Assembly (NCBI RefSeq): GCF_016801775.1
Contig: NZ_CP069004.1
Location: 3,100,001 to 3,164,000 of the forward strand
Source: Sulfitobacter mediterraneus
Lineage (GTDB): Bacteria > Pseudomonadota > Alphaproteobacteria > Rhodobacterales > Rhodobacteraceae
Direction: 5' to 3'
Length of the DNA stretch: 64,000 nt
Program-made: the position numbers and the translations under genes
The notes under the pieces: model-generated
What the model saw: only the letters and a program-made list of their open reading frames with translations
What the model was told of the DNA's origin: nothing
The model's database searches: none
Shown: one piece after another, positions 8,875-16,649 of the stretch
Layout: each line of letters opens with the position of its first letter
Position numbering within the stretch: the stretch's first letter is position 1

Positions 8875-9541
8875 AGGTCGCCGCTCCTAGGATCGGGATC
8901 ACCAGATTGAGCAGGGGCACCGACAGCGGAATCGCCATCAAAATACCGGCGAGCCAGATCGTGCCCATATGTTTGCGCCGCAGCTTCTTGGCCTCGATGC
9001 GGCCAACACGGCGGATCGCGGCCATGGTGTAATATTCCCGGCCCAGCAAAAACCCGTTCAATGTCCAGAACACCAGCGGTGCAAAGACGTTGAACAGGAA
9101 ATAGAACAACAACGCCAAGATATTGGCGCCGACCAGCACACCCAGAAAATTCACGGTATCACGCAGGGCATCGCCAAACGGCACAGGGGTGGTGGGTGGC
9201 AAGCCGGGATAATGCTCGGCCTCCACCGCATTGGCGACATCATCCAGAAACATCGAAGTGATGGCCGAAGCGACAGGGATCATCAGAAACATCGACAGGA
9301 AGAACAGCAAGAACGCCGACCCCCAAGAGAGGAAATCACCGACCCATGTCACCTCGCCAATAATCGGCAACCACACCTGTTCTGGCGTCAACCAATCGAC
9401 CAACCAAGAAAACCCCGCTGTGGCCGCGATCAACAATGCCAGCGCAAGTGCGATGCCGATGAAAAACACACGGCGGAATCGCCGGTCCGTCAACTGGCCA
9501 ATCGCCATGAAAAAGGAGTTGAAAATCAGCGGGAGAGCCAT
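8834..9541 (-). CDS. EI24 domain (CysZ-like) membrane protein
   Basis: 235 residues with several long hydrophobic segments (VFFIGIALALALLIAATAGFSW is one). The SWGSAFLLFFLSMFLMIPVASAITSMF segment and the conserved NGFLLGREYYTMAAIRR region are typical of EI24/CysZ proteins. CysZ of enterobacteria takes up sulfate. Members in Rhodobacterales are not characterised, and no cys gene is near, so sulfate transport is only a possibility. The start overlaps the end of the nitroreductase gene by 16 bases, which implies a shared transcript. Confidence 0.85.
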   Translation of the reverse strand: MALPLIFNSFFMAIGQLTDRRFRRVFFIGIALALALLIAATAGFSWLVDWLTPEQVWLPIIGEVTWVGDFLSWGSAFLLFFLSMFLMIPVASAITSMFLDDVANAVEAEHYPGLPPTTPVPFGDALRDTVNFLGVLVGANILALLFYFLFNVFAPLVFWTLNGFLLGREYYTMAAIRRVGRIEAKKLRRKHMGTIWLAGILMAIPLSVPLLNLVIPILGAATFTHLYHRLSMRQP

Positions 9542-10104
9542 GTCGTCATGCTTTCGATATTTGGCCGTGGCCGTTCGGGCGGCGCGGATGTTTCTGTTCC
9601 GATGTGAATAATCCCCGCAATACGCTCATGATCGGCCAGCGCCAAGCCGTCCTGCATAAACCCGCGATCATGGGAGGGCCAGCCAGACAACCAATTCGCC
9701 CCCCAACCAGCGGCCAGCGCGACATTCAACAACGCCAGACAAACGGCACCTGCCGCATAGGTTTGCTCCAATGCCGGAATTTTCTCGGATGGTTTTTGAA
9801 CTTCGACGACGACAACCGCAAGACCACCTTGATCAAACTGACTGCGCCCTTTGACGATCTGTTCCTCAGGCAAGGCCAAAGCTGCACCGCGTGTCTGAAC
9901 CACCTCGGCCAATCGCGCCATCGCGGGTGTTTCCAACACGATAAACCGCCACGGCTCCAGCTTGCCATGATCCGGGCTGCGCGCCGCCGCCGTCAGCAGT
10001 GGGATCAACGCAGCCCGATCCGGCACAGGTCCAGCCAATGTTTTGGCCGGGCGCGAGCGCCGGGTTTGCAAAAAACGAAGGGCGTCGGGGTTCGGATCAG
10101 GCAT
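9526..10104 (-). CDS. Nitroreductase family protein (YdjA-like)
   Basis: 192-residue FMN-dependent oxidoreductase fold. The N-terminus RFLQTRRSRPAKTL and the following AARSPDHGKLEPWRFIVLE form the FMN phosphate/ribityl-binding region of the YdjA subgroup. ALLNVALAAGWGANWLSGW is the dimer-interface region, and GIIHIGTE lies near the C-terminus. It likely reduces quinones or nitro compounds with NAD(P)H; the physiological substrate is unknown. It is upstream of and overlaps the EI24 gene. Confidence 0.9.
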   Translation of the reverse strand: MPDPNPDALRFLQTRRSRPAKTLAGPVPDRAALIPLLTAAARSPDHGKLEPWRFIVLETPAMARLAEVVQTRGAALALPEEQIVKGRSQFDQGGLAVVVVEVQKPSEKIPALEQTYAAGAVCLALLNVALAAGWGANWLSGWPSHDRGFMQDGLALADHERIAGIIHIGTETSAPPERPRPNIESMTTWLSR

Positions 10105-10214
10105 GGGGCCTCACGTTTCAATTCCAATGGTCAGCCTGCCCTGCATAGGCCATCGCAAGCCCCGCTCACAAGCTCTTGACGAGACAGATGTGCCATCGCC
10201 AGCTAGCTAAATCG

Positions 10215-10685
10215 CTAGGCCGCCTCGTCCAGCAGTGCCTGCACGTCCAGCGGGTCGTTGACCATCGCCAGGGCACCTTGCGCATCACGCGGCCAATCCG
10301 CCTCGGCGCGATCCCGATAAAGCTCAACACCGTTGCCGTCAGGATCACGCAGGTAAACCGCTTCGCTTACCCCGTGATCGGCGGCACCGTCCAAGGCAAT
10401 ACCAGCCTCGACCACCCGCCGCAAAACCTGCGCCAGCGCTGGGCGGTCCGGGTAGAGAAACGCTGCATGATAAAGGCCGGTATGGCCCGGCGGCGGCGGC
10501 GTTGCCCCTTTACTGTCCCAGGTGTTCAACCCGATATGATGGTGATACCCGCCCGCCCCCAGAAAGGCCGCGCGATCTCCGTACCGCAGGGTCAGATCGA
10601 ACCCCAAAACATCACGGTAAAAGTTAATCGCCCGGTCAAGGTCTGCGACCCTGAGATGGACGTGCCCGACGCTGGGATGTGTCAT
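10215..10685 (-). CDS. VOC family protein (CatE/glyoxalase-like)
   Basis: 156 residues with two beta-alpha-beta-beta-beta modules. The N-terminal GHVHLRVADLDRAINFYRDVLGF and the C-terminal EAVYLRDPDGNGVELYRDR are classic vicinal-oxygen-chelate signatures. His in HVHLRV, His in YHHHIGLN and Glu in VELYRD could form a 2-His-1-Glu metal site as in extradiol dioxygenases such as CatE. The substrate is not evident. It stands alone; the 110 bases between it and the nitroreductase hold no recognisable feature. Confidence 0.88.
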   Translation of the reverse strand: MTHPSVGHVHLRVADLDRAINFYRDVLGFDLTLRYGDRAAFLGAGGYHHHIGLNTWDSKGATPPPPGHTGLYHAAFLYPDRPALAQVLRRVVEAGIALDGAADHGVSEAVYLRDPDGNGVELYRDRAEADWPRDAQGALAMVNDPLDVQALLDEAA

Positions 10686-10811
10686 AATGTTCTCCTGTTA
10701 CCTCCCTCTACATGGGGAAGCTCAGGCAATTTGAACAGAGGCACCCGCGCAGAGCGGATGTGAACCCCCGCACAGAACAGCCGTTAGAAAAGCCAAAGCG
10801 GGCAACTTTCG

Positions 10812-10866
10812 ACTCTTCATTTGGCCCTTAAACCTCCGGGGGTCCGGGGGCAGCGCCCCCGGCGGC
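10812..10866 (-). repeat. Dispersed 3' element, copy A (after trpS)
   Basis: Read on the minus strand, in the same direction as trpS and starting just after its stop. It has a perfect 8-bp hairpin CCGGGGGC/GCCCCCGG (10844-10862), a C-rich stretch, then the tail GGAGGTTTAAGGGCCAAATG. The 27-base core at 10836-10862 is identical to that at 41595-41621. It belongs with copies B, C and D. Confidence 0.75.
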
Positions 10867-10870
10867 TGGC

Positions 10871-11887
10871 TTAACCCACCATCCCGATAATCTCGTAGGT
10901 CCGCTTGAGGATTGGCGCGGTGATCTCACGCGCCTGTTCGGCACCTTTGGCCAGAATGCGATCGATCTCGGCTGGGTCGGCCATCAACCGCGCCATCTCC
11001 GACGAAATCGGGGACATTTTGGCAACGGCCAGCTCGGCCAGCTTGGGTTTGAAAGTGCCAAACTGCTGCCCGCCGACCTCGGCCAGAACCGCATCCACCG
11101 ATTGCTCGTTCAGGGCGGCATAAATGTTCACCAGATTGCGGGCCTCGGGGCGGCCTTCCAGTCCGGCGGCTTCTGAGGGCAGAGCATCCGGATCGGTCTT
11201 GGCCTTGCGAATCTTCTTGGCGATGGTGTCGGCATCGTCTGTCATATTGATGCGGCTGGCATCCGATGGATCGGATTTCGACATCTTCTTGGACCCGTCC
11301 CGCAAAGACATCACCCGTGTCGCCGCGCCCTCAATCACAGGTTCGGTAATCGGAAAGAAATCAACGCCATAGTCGTGGTTGAATTTGGCGGCGATATCGC
11401 GGGTCAGTTCCAGATGCTGTTTCTGATCTTCGCCCACCGGCACATGGGTGGCGTGATAGACCAGGATGTCCGCCGCCATCAGCGCTGGATAGGCAAAAAG
11501 CCCAAGCGAAGCGGCTTCGGCATTCTTGCCTGCCTTGTCCTTCCACTGGGTCATCCGGCCCATCCAGCCCATGCGCGCCACGCAGTTGAAAACCCAGGCC
11601 AGCTGGGCATGCTCGGGCACCTGGCTTTGGTTGATCAGGATAGATTTTTCCGGGCTGATCCCCGATGCAATGAAACCCGCCGCCAATTCGCGCGTGCTGT
11701 GGCGCAGATCCGCCGGATCCTGCCAGACGGTGATCGCATGCATGTCGACCATGCAATAGACGGTCTGGATGTCCTGAGCCTGCATCCGCACAAAGCCCTG
11801 GATTGCCCCCAGATAGTTGCCCAGATGCAGATCTCCGGAGGGTTGAATGCCGGAAAACACTCGCGGCGTGAAATTGGTATCGGACAT
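10871..11887 (-). CDS. trpS: Tryptophan--tRNA ligase
   Basis: 338-residue class I synthetase that charges tRNA-Trp. The HIGH-like motif is in [13 protein letters not shown] near residue 20 and the KMSKS motif in [11 protein letters not shown] near residue 200. The start ATG 11887 is preceded by AGAGGTG and matches the family N-terminus ([17 protein letters not shown]). The open frame extends 48 codons further but carries no site. It is divergent from the rhomboid-like gene and near murJ, a common arrangement in Rhodobacterales. A dispersed 3' element follows its stop. Confidence 0.97.
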   Translation of the reverse strand: MSDTNFTPRVFSGIQPSGDLHLGNYLGAIQGFVRMQAQDIQTVYCMVDMHAITVWQDPADLRHSTRELAAGFIASGISPEKSILINQSQVPEHAQLAWVFNCVARMGWMGRMTQWKDKAGKNAEAASLGLFAYPALMAADILVYHATHVPVGEDQKQHLELTRDIAAKFNHDYGVDFFPITEPVIEGAATRVMSLRDGSKKMSKSDPSDASRINMTDDADTIAKKIRKAKTDPDALPSEAAGLEGRPEARNLVNIYAALNEQSVDAVLAEVGGQQFGTFKPKLAELAVAKMSPISSEMARLMADPAEIDRILAKGAEQAREITAPILKRTYEIIGMVG

Positions 11888-11960
11888 GGGGCACCTCTGG
11901 GCTGGATTTGGCGGTTGCCACGGCTTACTCATGGGCGCGAACCCCGTCAAGGAGCGCCCC

Positions 11961-12647
11961 ATGCAAGACCCCGACATCCAGCCCCCCGTGAACCCATTGC
12001 CCCCTGCGGTGATATTGATGTTTCTGGCCATCGCCGGGGTAGAGGCCGGGCTGACACTGGGCGAAGCGGGGCTGATCGGCGGCCCCGGCGCGGTGGGCTG
12101 GCGGCTTGGCCTGATCCGGGATTATGCGTTTTCGGGCGAGATTTTTGATTGGATGATGGAGAACGGTCAGTGGCCTTTGTCAGAGGTTCGCAGGTTGTTG
12201 ACCTATCCCTTTGTGCATCTGGGCTTTACCCATGGGCTGTTTGCAATGGTGCTGCTGTTGGCGCTGGGCAAGATGGTGGCCGAAGTGATGGGGCAGATGG
12301 CCTTTGTTGTGATCTTTATCCTGTCTGGCGTCGGCGGCGCGGCGATTTATGCGCTGCTGCTCAATGATCCTGTTTGGCTGGCCGGTGCCTACCCCAATGC
12401 CTACGGTTTGATCGGGGGCTATTCTTTTGTCATGTGGCGGCATCTGGCCGGTCGAGGCACCCAGCAATATCGGGCCTTCTCGCTGATCGCGGTTCTGATG
12501 GGCATCCAACTGGTTTGGGGGGTGTTCTTTGAAACCGGCACCATGTGGGTGGCGGAATTGGCCGGGTTCTTTTGCGGCTTCGGCTTGTGTTTCCTGCTGG
12601 CTCCCGGCGAATGGGCGCGGATCAGGGCCAAGTTACAGCGCCGCTGA
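11961..12647 (+). CDS. Rhomboid-fold membrane protein, catalytic residues absent
   Basis: 228 residues, start ATG 11961 with AAGGAG nine bases upstream. Overall pattern is rhomboid: an N-terminal helix, the L1 loop, then [17 protein letters not shown], which corresponds to the HxxxxHxxxN helix, and later helices. The catalytic Ser motif GASG is replaced by YGLIGG near residue 150. The second catalytic His of AHLGG is replaced by Glu in VAELAGF near residue 199. The Asn after the His pair is also missing. It is therefore probably a non-proteolytic relative, acting perhaps as a chaperone or binding protein. Divergent from trpS with a 73-base gap. Confidence 0.82.
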   Translation: MQDPDIQPPVNPLPPAVILMFLAIAGVEAGLTLGEAGLIGGPGAVGWRLGLIRDYAFSGEIFDWMMENGQWPLSEVRRLLTYPFVHLGFTHGLFAMVLLLALGKMVAEVMGQMAFVVIFILSGVGGAAIYALLLNDPVWLAGAYPNAYGLIGGYSFVMWRHLAGRGTQQYRAFSLIAVLMGIQLVWGVFFETGTMWVAELAGFFCGFGLCFLLAPGEWARIRAKLQRR

Positions 12648-12658
12648 CCGCCGCGCAA

Positions 12659-14200
12659 TCAGCCGCGCCGCATCGCGCCTTTGAATTCGGCCAAGCGAAA
12701 CGCGCCAATCATCTGGCCCACACCAAAGTAGCTGAACGCGCCAATCGCGATCAGCACCACAAGCGCCAGCGCCCGCCACCACGGCAGCCCAAGGAATGGC
12801 TGCATCACGGCATTTCCCAGCCACATCGCCACACCCATCACGGCAGAGGCGATCAATATGCGCCAGATCCGCTTGTGAAACCGCGCATCAAACCTCACGG
12901 CCTTTCCATAACGCCGTGCCCCCATGGCCAGACAGACAAACATCGCCCAACCGGCAAAGGTGGTGGCCAGCGCCGGTGCAATCCAGCCAACAAACGGGGC
13001 CAGCCCCACGGCGAGGGCTGCATTCACCACCATGGCCACCAGCGCAAAATAGAACGGCCGGCGTGTGTCTTCGCGGGCGAAATAAACCGGTTGCAGGATT
13101 TTCTGCAGGACAAAGGCGGGCAGGCCCAATCCATAGATCAACACCGCCGTGGCAATGGCTGCGGTGTCATCCACATCGGATGCGCCGCGTTCAAACAGCA
13201 CCCGGACCAAGCTGCCCGGAACCACCATCAACGCCACTGCTGAGGGGATCGTCAGCGCCAATGCGATCTCCGCCGCGCGGCTGAGGGCATGGTGCGCGCC
13301 GTCATCATCACCGGCCCGCAGGCGCCGCGCCAGATCCGGCAAGAGAACAACGCCTACCGCGATGCCAACCACGCCCAGCGGCAGTTGGTAAAGGCGATCT
13401 GCCGCGAACAGCCAGGATACCGCGCTGTCATATTGGCTGGCCACCAATTGCCCCACCACCAGATTGATTTGCATCACCCCGGAGGCCAGCGCTGCGGGCA
13501 GGGCCACTGTGACCATGGCCTTCATGTCCGGGGTCCAGCGTGGGCGGCCGGGGCGCAGGGCAAAGCCCGCCGCCGCTGCAGCACGCCATGTCAAGGCCAG
13601 TTGCGCGACACCGGCAACAGGAATGGACCAGATCAGCCAATCGATCACTGCCCCGCCGGACAGGGCGCCGATGGTCATGGCCGCAATCACAAAAATATTA
13701 AGCAATACAGGCGCCGCCGCCGCAACCGCAAACCGCCCTGTGGCGTTCAATATGCCCGAGAACAACGCCGCCAGAGACATGCAAAAAATATAGGGAAAAG
13801 CGATGCGTCCGTAACTCACTGTCATGTCAAACCGCGCGTCACCGGAGAAGCCTTCGGCAGTCACCCAGACAAGTGCTGGCATAAAGATCATGCCCAGTGC
13901 GGTCAGCAGCATCACCACCATCGCCAGCCCGTTAAAGGCATCGCGGGCAAATACCCCTGCACCGTCCTCGCCCTCCAACCGCTTTGCGAACATCGGCACG
14001 AAGGCCGCGTTAAACGCACCTTCTGCAAAGAACCGACGGAACATGTTGGGCAGGCGGAACGCCGCAACAAATGCATCCATCACCGGGCCGGGACCGATCA
14101 ATGACAAGAGCAGCACTTCGCGGATAAAGCCCATCACGCGGCTGAGCAAGGTCCAGACACCCACGGTGAAAAAGCCGGACATAAGGCGGATGGGTTTCAT
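12659..14200 (-). CDS. murJ: Lipid II flippase MurJ
   Basis: 513-residue polytopic inner-membrane protein of the MVF family that flips lipid II for peptidoglycan synthesis. The N-terminus TLLSRVMGFIREVLLLSLIG and FRLPNMFRRFFAEGAFNAAFVPMF (split here) are the most conserved MurJ segments. The Arg and Glu residues there line the cavity. About 14 hydrophobic helices follow along the length. ATG 14200 is preferred over GTG 14209 because AGGA lies at a workable, though long, distance. It is downstream of glnD and the Hint gene on the same strand. Confidence 0.95.
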   Translation of the reverse strand: MKPIRLMSGFFTVGVWTLLSRVMGFIREVLLLSLIGPGPVMDAFVAAFRLPNMFRRFFAEGAFNAAFVPMFAKRLEGEDGAGVFARDAFNGLAMVVMLLTALGMIFMPALVWVTAEGFSGDARFDMTVSYGRIAFPYIFCMSLAALFSGILNATGRFAVAAAAPVLLNIFVIAAMTIGALSGGAVIDWLIWSIPVAGVAQLALTWRAAAAAGFALRPGRPRWTPDMKAMVTVALPAALASGVMQINLVVGQLVASQYDSAVSWLFAADRLYQLPLGVVGIAVGVVLLPDLARRLRAGDDDGAHHALSRAAEIALALTIPSAVALMVVPGSLVRVLFERGASDVDDTAAIATAVLIYGLGLPAFVLQKILQPVYFAREDTRRPFYFALVAMVVNAALAVGLAPFVGWIAPALATTFAGWAMFVCLAMGARRYGKAVRFDARFHKRIWRILIASAVMGVAMWLGNAVMQPFLGLPWWRALALVVLIAIGAFSYFGVGQMIGAFRLAEFKGAMRRG

Positions 14201-14301
14201 TGCTGGCACAGTCCTAGCGATCAGGTTGGGCCAGCATTACCGCGCTGCGCCGTGCCGCGCAATGTCATCAAGGATCGGGACGCCAATGACGCCAGAACGG
14301 T

Positions 14302-16434
14302 TCAGGCCACCAACAACCGTGCCGAGCCGCAGCTCAGGCTCTGACGTGCAGAGGGGCCAAACGCGCCCGGATCGCTGCGCAGTTCGGGGAACAATGCAAA
14401 TACTTCTTCGCGGGCTTTGGGGGTCAGGCCTGCCAGGCTGTAATCTCCGGGCTGATAGCTTTCGGACCATGCGCCAGCAGATTTGATGATTTCGTGATGA
14501 TCAAACAGCAAGTGATAATAAGTGACATTATCGGTTTCCTGTTGAATGATATCGGCTCCGTTAACCAGGAATGACGCCGCCGCGATGACTTCCCTTTGGC
14601 CAAACAAAAGCTCGGCACGATAATCATCGATCAACATACGGTGCTGCGGTGAAACCTGCAGGGCATGGCTGTTGCCAATGCTGCCCTTTGCAAAGATGAT
14701 CGGGGCAAGTTTACCGCGCCCTGCAACCGTTTTTGTACCCACCCAGCGGATCGGTTGCGGGCCATTGTCACGGGTCAGGACCAGATCACCCGCTTTCAGC
14801 TCTTGAACGCTGCGCGGGCCAAAAGGGGTCTCGATCCGGCTATCACCGGCAAAGCAGATGATCTTCTCAATCTGCGAAAAGTTGACCGTGGTCCCGTCTG
14901 TCAGTTGGGCCGTGCCGGTTTTGCCACCATTGGCGTCATCGCCATCGGTGATCACCACGGAGCCCGCAAGCAGATGCCCGCCAAAATCGAGCGTATCGCC
15001 CGTGGTTTCGTCGCCTTCACCGCCCAGCACACCAATGGTGCCGCCGTTCAGCTCGCTCCCGTCGATGATAAAGGTGTCATCGCCATCGTCGCCATGCGCA
15101 GAATCGCCGCTGCCGACATAGAATGTATCGTCGCCCTCGTTGCCAGCCAGGCTGTCGTTGCCGGCCTCACCATAGATGGTGTCATTGCCCGTGCCGCCAT
15201 GGACCCAATCATTGCCTTCACCGGCATAGATCAGGTCATCACCGGCGCCAGCTTCGATGGAATCGTCAAAGTTTTCCTGGGGTACAGCTTCGAAATGAAC
15301 GTCGGAAAAGTAAATCGCCTGTTGGGTGTCGCCGTTGTTGTCGTAGGTGATCGTAATGCTTGAAACCGGCCCTGCGATCTCGATCAACGCGGACGAATTG
15401 GCGGACCACGGGGCGGAGTTGTTCATCCCACCGGTGATGGTGTTTCCTGACACCGTCATGTTGGCGCCAGGCGTGATGTTGACCGCTACCGGATTACCGC
15501 TCTCGTCAAAGGCGGTGATAGTGACCACGTCTTGGAAGTTATTGTAGCCGTTTTCTTCGTCGTTGGTATAAAGCCCGTCAATGTCGCTGATGCGAAATTT
15601 GACGTTCTCAACCTCACCTTTGAAGGTCGCACGATCTTCGGTATTGAACGAAAAGGAAACGGTGCTGGGGTCGGTGCTTCCGCTTTGGTGCAGGTAGCCT
15701 GCGGATCGTGGATCAAAGGGCTCTCCCGAGGCAACATAGATCTGGTCGTTGCCGCCACTGGTTTCGGAGGAAAACTCTTCATTGGTCTGGACGTCTGAAT
15801 AGCTGACCTGCACCCGCACTTCGCCGGTGTCCTGGGTTACGCCGCTGCGAAGATCCCTCTCATCGCCATAATCGCTCCAGTTAAATTCTGATTGGACAGG
15901 GAACTTCCCCTGATCGACCGTTTCGTTTGCCGGATCCCCGATATAGTTGCTGTCAATTACGTCATCGCCACTGGTGCCTTCGACGACGCCGTCCGCCTCG
16001 GCATAATCGGCATAGGCAAATGCGGCATCGCCGTTAACCGCCTCAGGCGTTTCGTCAAAAGTCAGCGTTTCGTAGCTGCGGCCCGCGATCAGGGGGATTT
16101 CGGAGAGGGTATAATATCCCGCATAACTGCCGGAATTGACAAAGAAGGTAACCAGCTGAAATTCCTTGCCGGTGACCGTATCCCGCAACGTCCAGGTTTC
16201 GGCTGCATAGCTATCAGACGTCTCGACAGGGCCGCCGTTGACGCTGATGGAAATTGGAACGGTGCCACCGTTCTCGTCATCGAAATGCTGTCCATCGGCG
16301 CCGGTGCCATTGTCTGTGATGGCTGCACTGCCCGTGGCTGTAGAAGGACCAGAATACGTGGCCGTCCCCCCAATGGTTTGGGAGAAAAGCGAATACGGAT
16401 CAATGTCGTACAGCTTTACGTTGTGCGTCGGCAT
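14302..16434 (-). CDS. Secreted RTX/Hint-domain protein
   Basis: 710 residues without an N-terminal signal peptide, as expected for type I secretion. Residues about 395-460 hold glycine/aspartate-rich calcium-binding repeats (AGAGDDLIYAGEGNDWVHGG and similar). From residue about 525, ICFAGDSRIETPFGPRSVQE starts a Hint_2 domain with conserved Cys, GDLVLTRDNGPQPIRWVG and a C-terminal HHLLFDHH-like region (YYHLLFDHHEII). Hint domains of this group are common in Rhodobacterales; autoprocessing is suspected but not proven. The first 390 residues are acidic and beta-rich, with no family I recognise. GAGGGCAGGCT precedes the start. Its position between glnD and murJ suggests an insertion. Confidence 0.85.
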   Translation of the reverse strand: MPTHNVKLYDIDPYSLFSQTIGGTATYSGPSTATGSAAITDNGTGADGQHFDDENGGTVPISISVNGGPVETSDSYAAETWTLRDTVTGKEFQLVTFFVNSGSYAGYYTLSEIPLIAGRSYETLTFDETPEAVNGDAAFAYADYAEADGVVEGTSGDDVIDSNYIGDPANETVDQGKFPVQSEFNWSDYGDERDLRSGVTQDTGEVRVQVSYSDVQTNEEFSSETSGGNDQIYVASGEPFDPRSAGYLHQSGSTDPSTVSFSFNTEDRATFKGEVENVKFRISDIDGLYTNDEENGYNNFQDVVTITAFDESGNPVAVNITPGANMTVSGNTITGGMNNSAPWSANSSALIEIAGPVSSITITYDNNGDTQQAIYFSDVHFEAVPQENFDDSIEAGAGDDLIYAGEGNDWVHGGTGNDTIYGEAGNDSLAGNEGDDTFYVGSGDSAHGDDGDDTFIIDGSELNGGTIGVLGGEGDETTGDTLDFGGHLLAGSVVITDGDDANGGKTGTAQLTDGTTVNFSQIEKIICFAGDSRIETPFGPRSVQELKAGDLVLTRDNGPQPIRWVGTKTVAGRGKLAPIIFAKGSIGNSHALQVSPQHRMLIDDYRAELLFGQREVIAAASFLVNGADIIQQETDNVTYYHLLFDHHEIIKSAGAWSESYQPGDYSLAGLTPKAREEVFALFPELRSDPGAFGPSARQSLSCGSARLLVA

Positions 16435-16649
16435 AGCCTGCCCTCAAGACATGACGTCCGGTCCGAGACGTCGGAAAAGAGATGGTTTGGTCACCTTGGG
16501 CTACGCAGACAATGTCAGTAAATATTGACTTTTTGACGCGGCAAATGTGGTGATACAAAGGCGAAACCGTCTGTATAACGCTAGAAATCTGGGATCGGCA
16601 CAGGGTCTTGGGCGGTGAAATTTGTACCAAATTGGGCGCGATCAGGCGG
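16435..16649 (-). other. Intergenic region upstream of the Hint gene
   Basis: 215 bases with no gene. On the plus strand, GACGTC occurs at 16453-16458 and again at 16467-16472 around a GC-rich centre, about 20-40 bases upstream of the Hint start codon. This could be a regulator site. The region is noticeably more AT-rich near 16515-16560 and probably holds the Hint promoter, but I cannot assign hexamers with confidence. Confidence 0.3.

Noticed and set aside
10105..10214. Searched for a tRNA or small gene in the gap
   Set aside because: No cloverleaf pattern, ribosome-binding site or coherent reading frame is visible.
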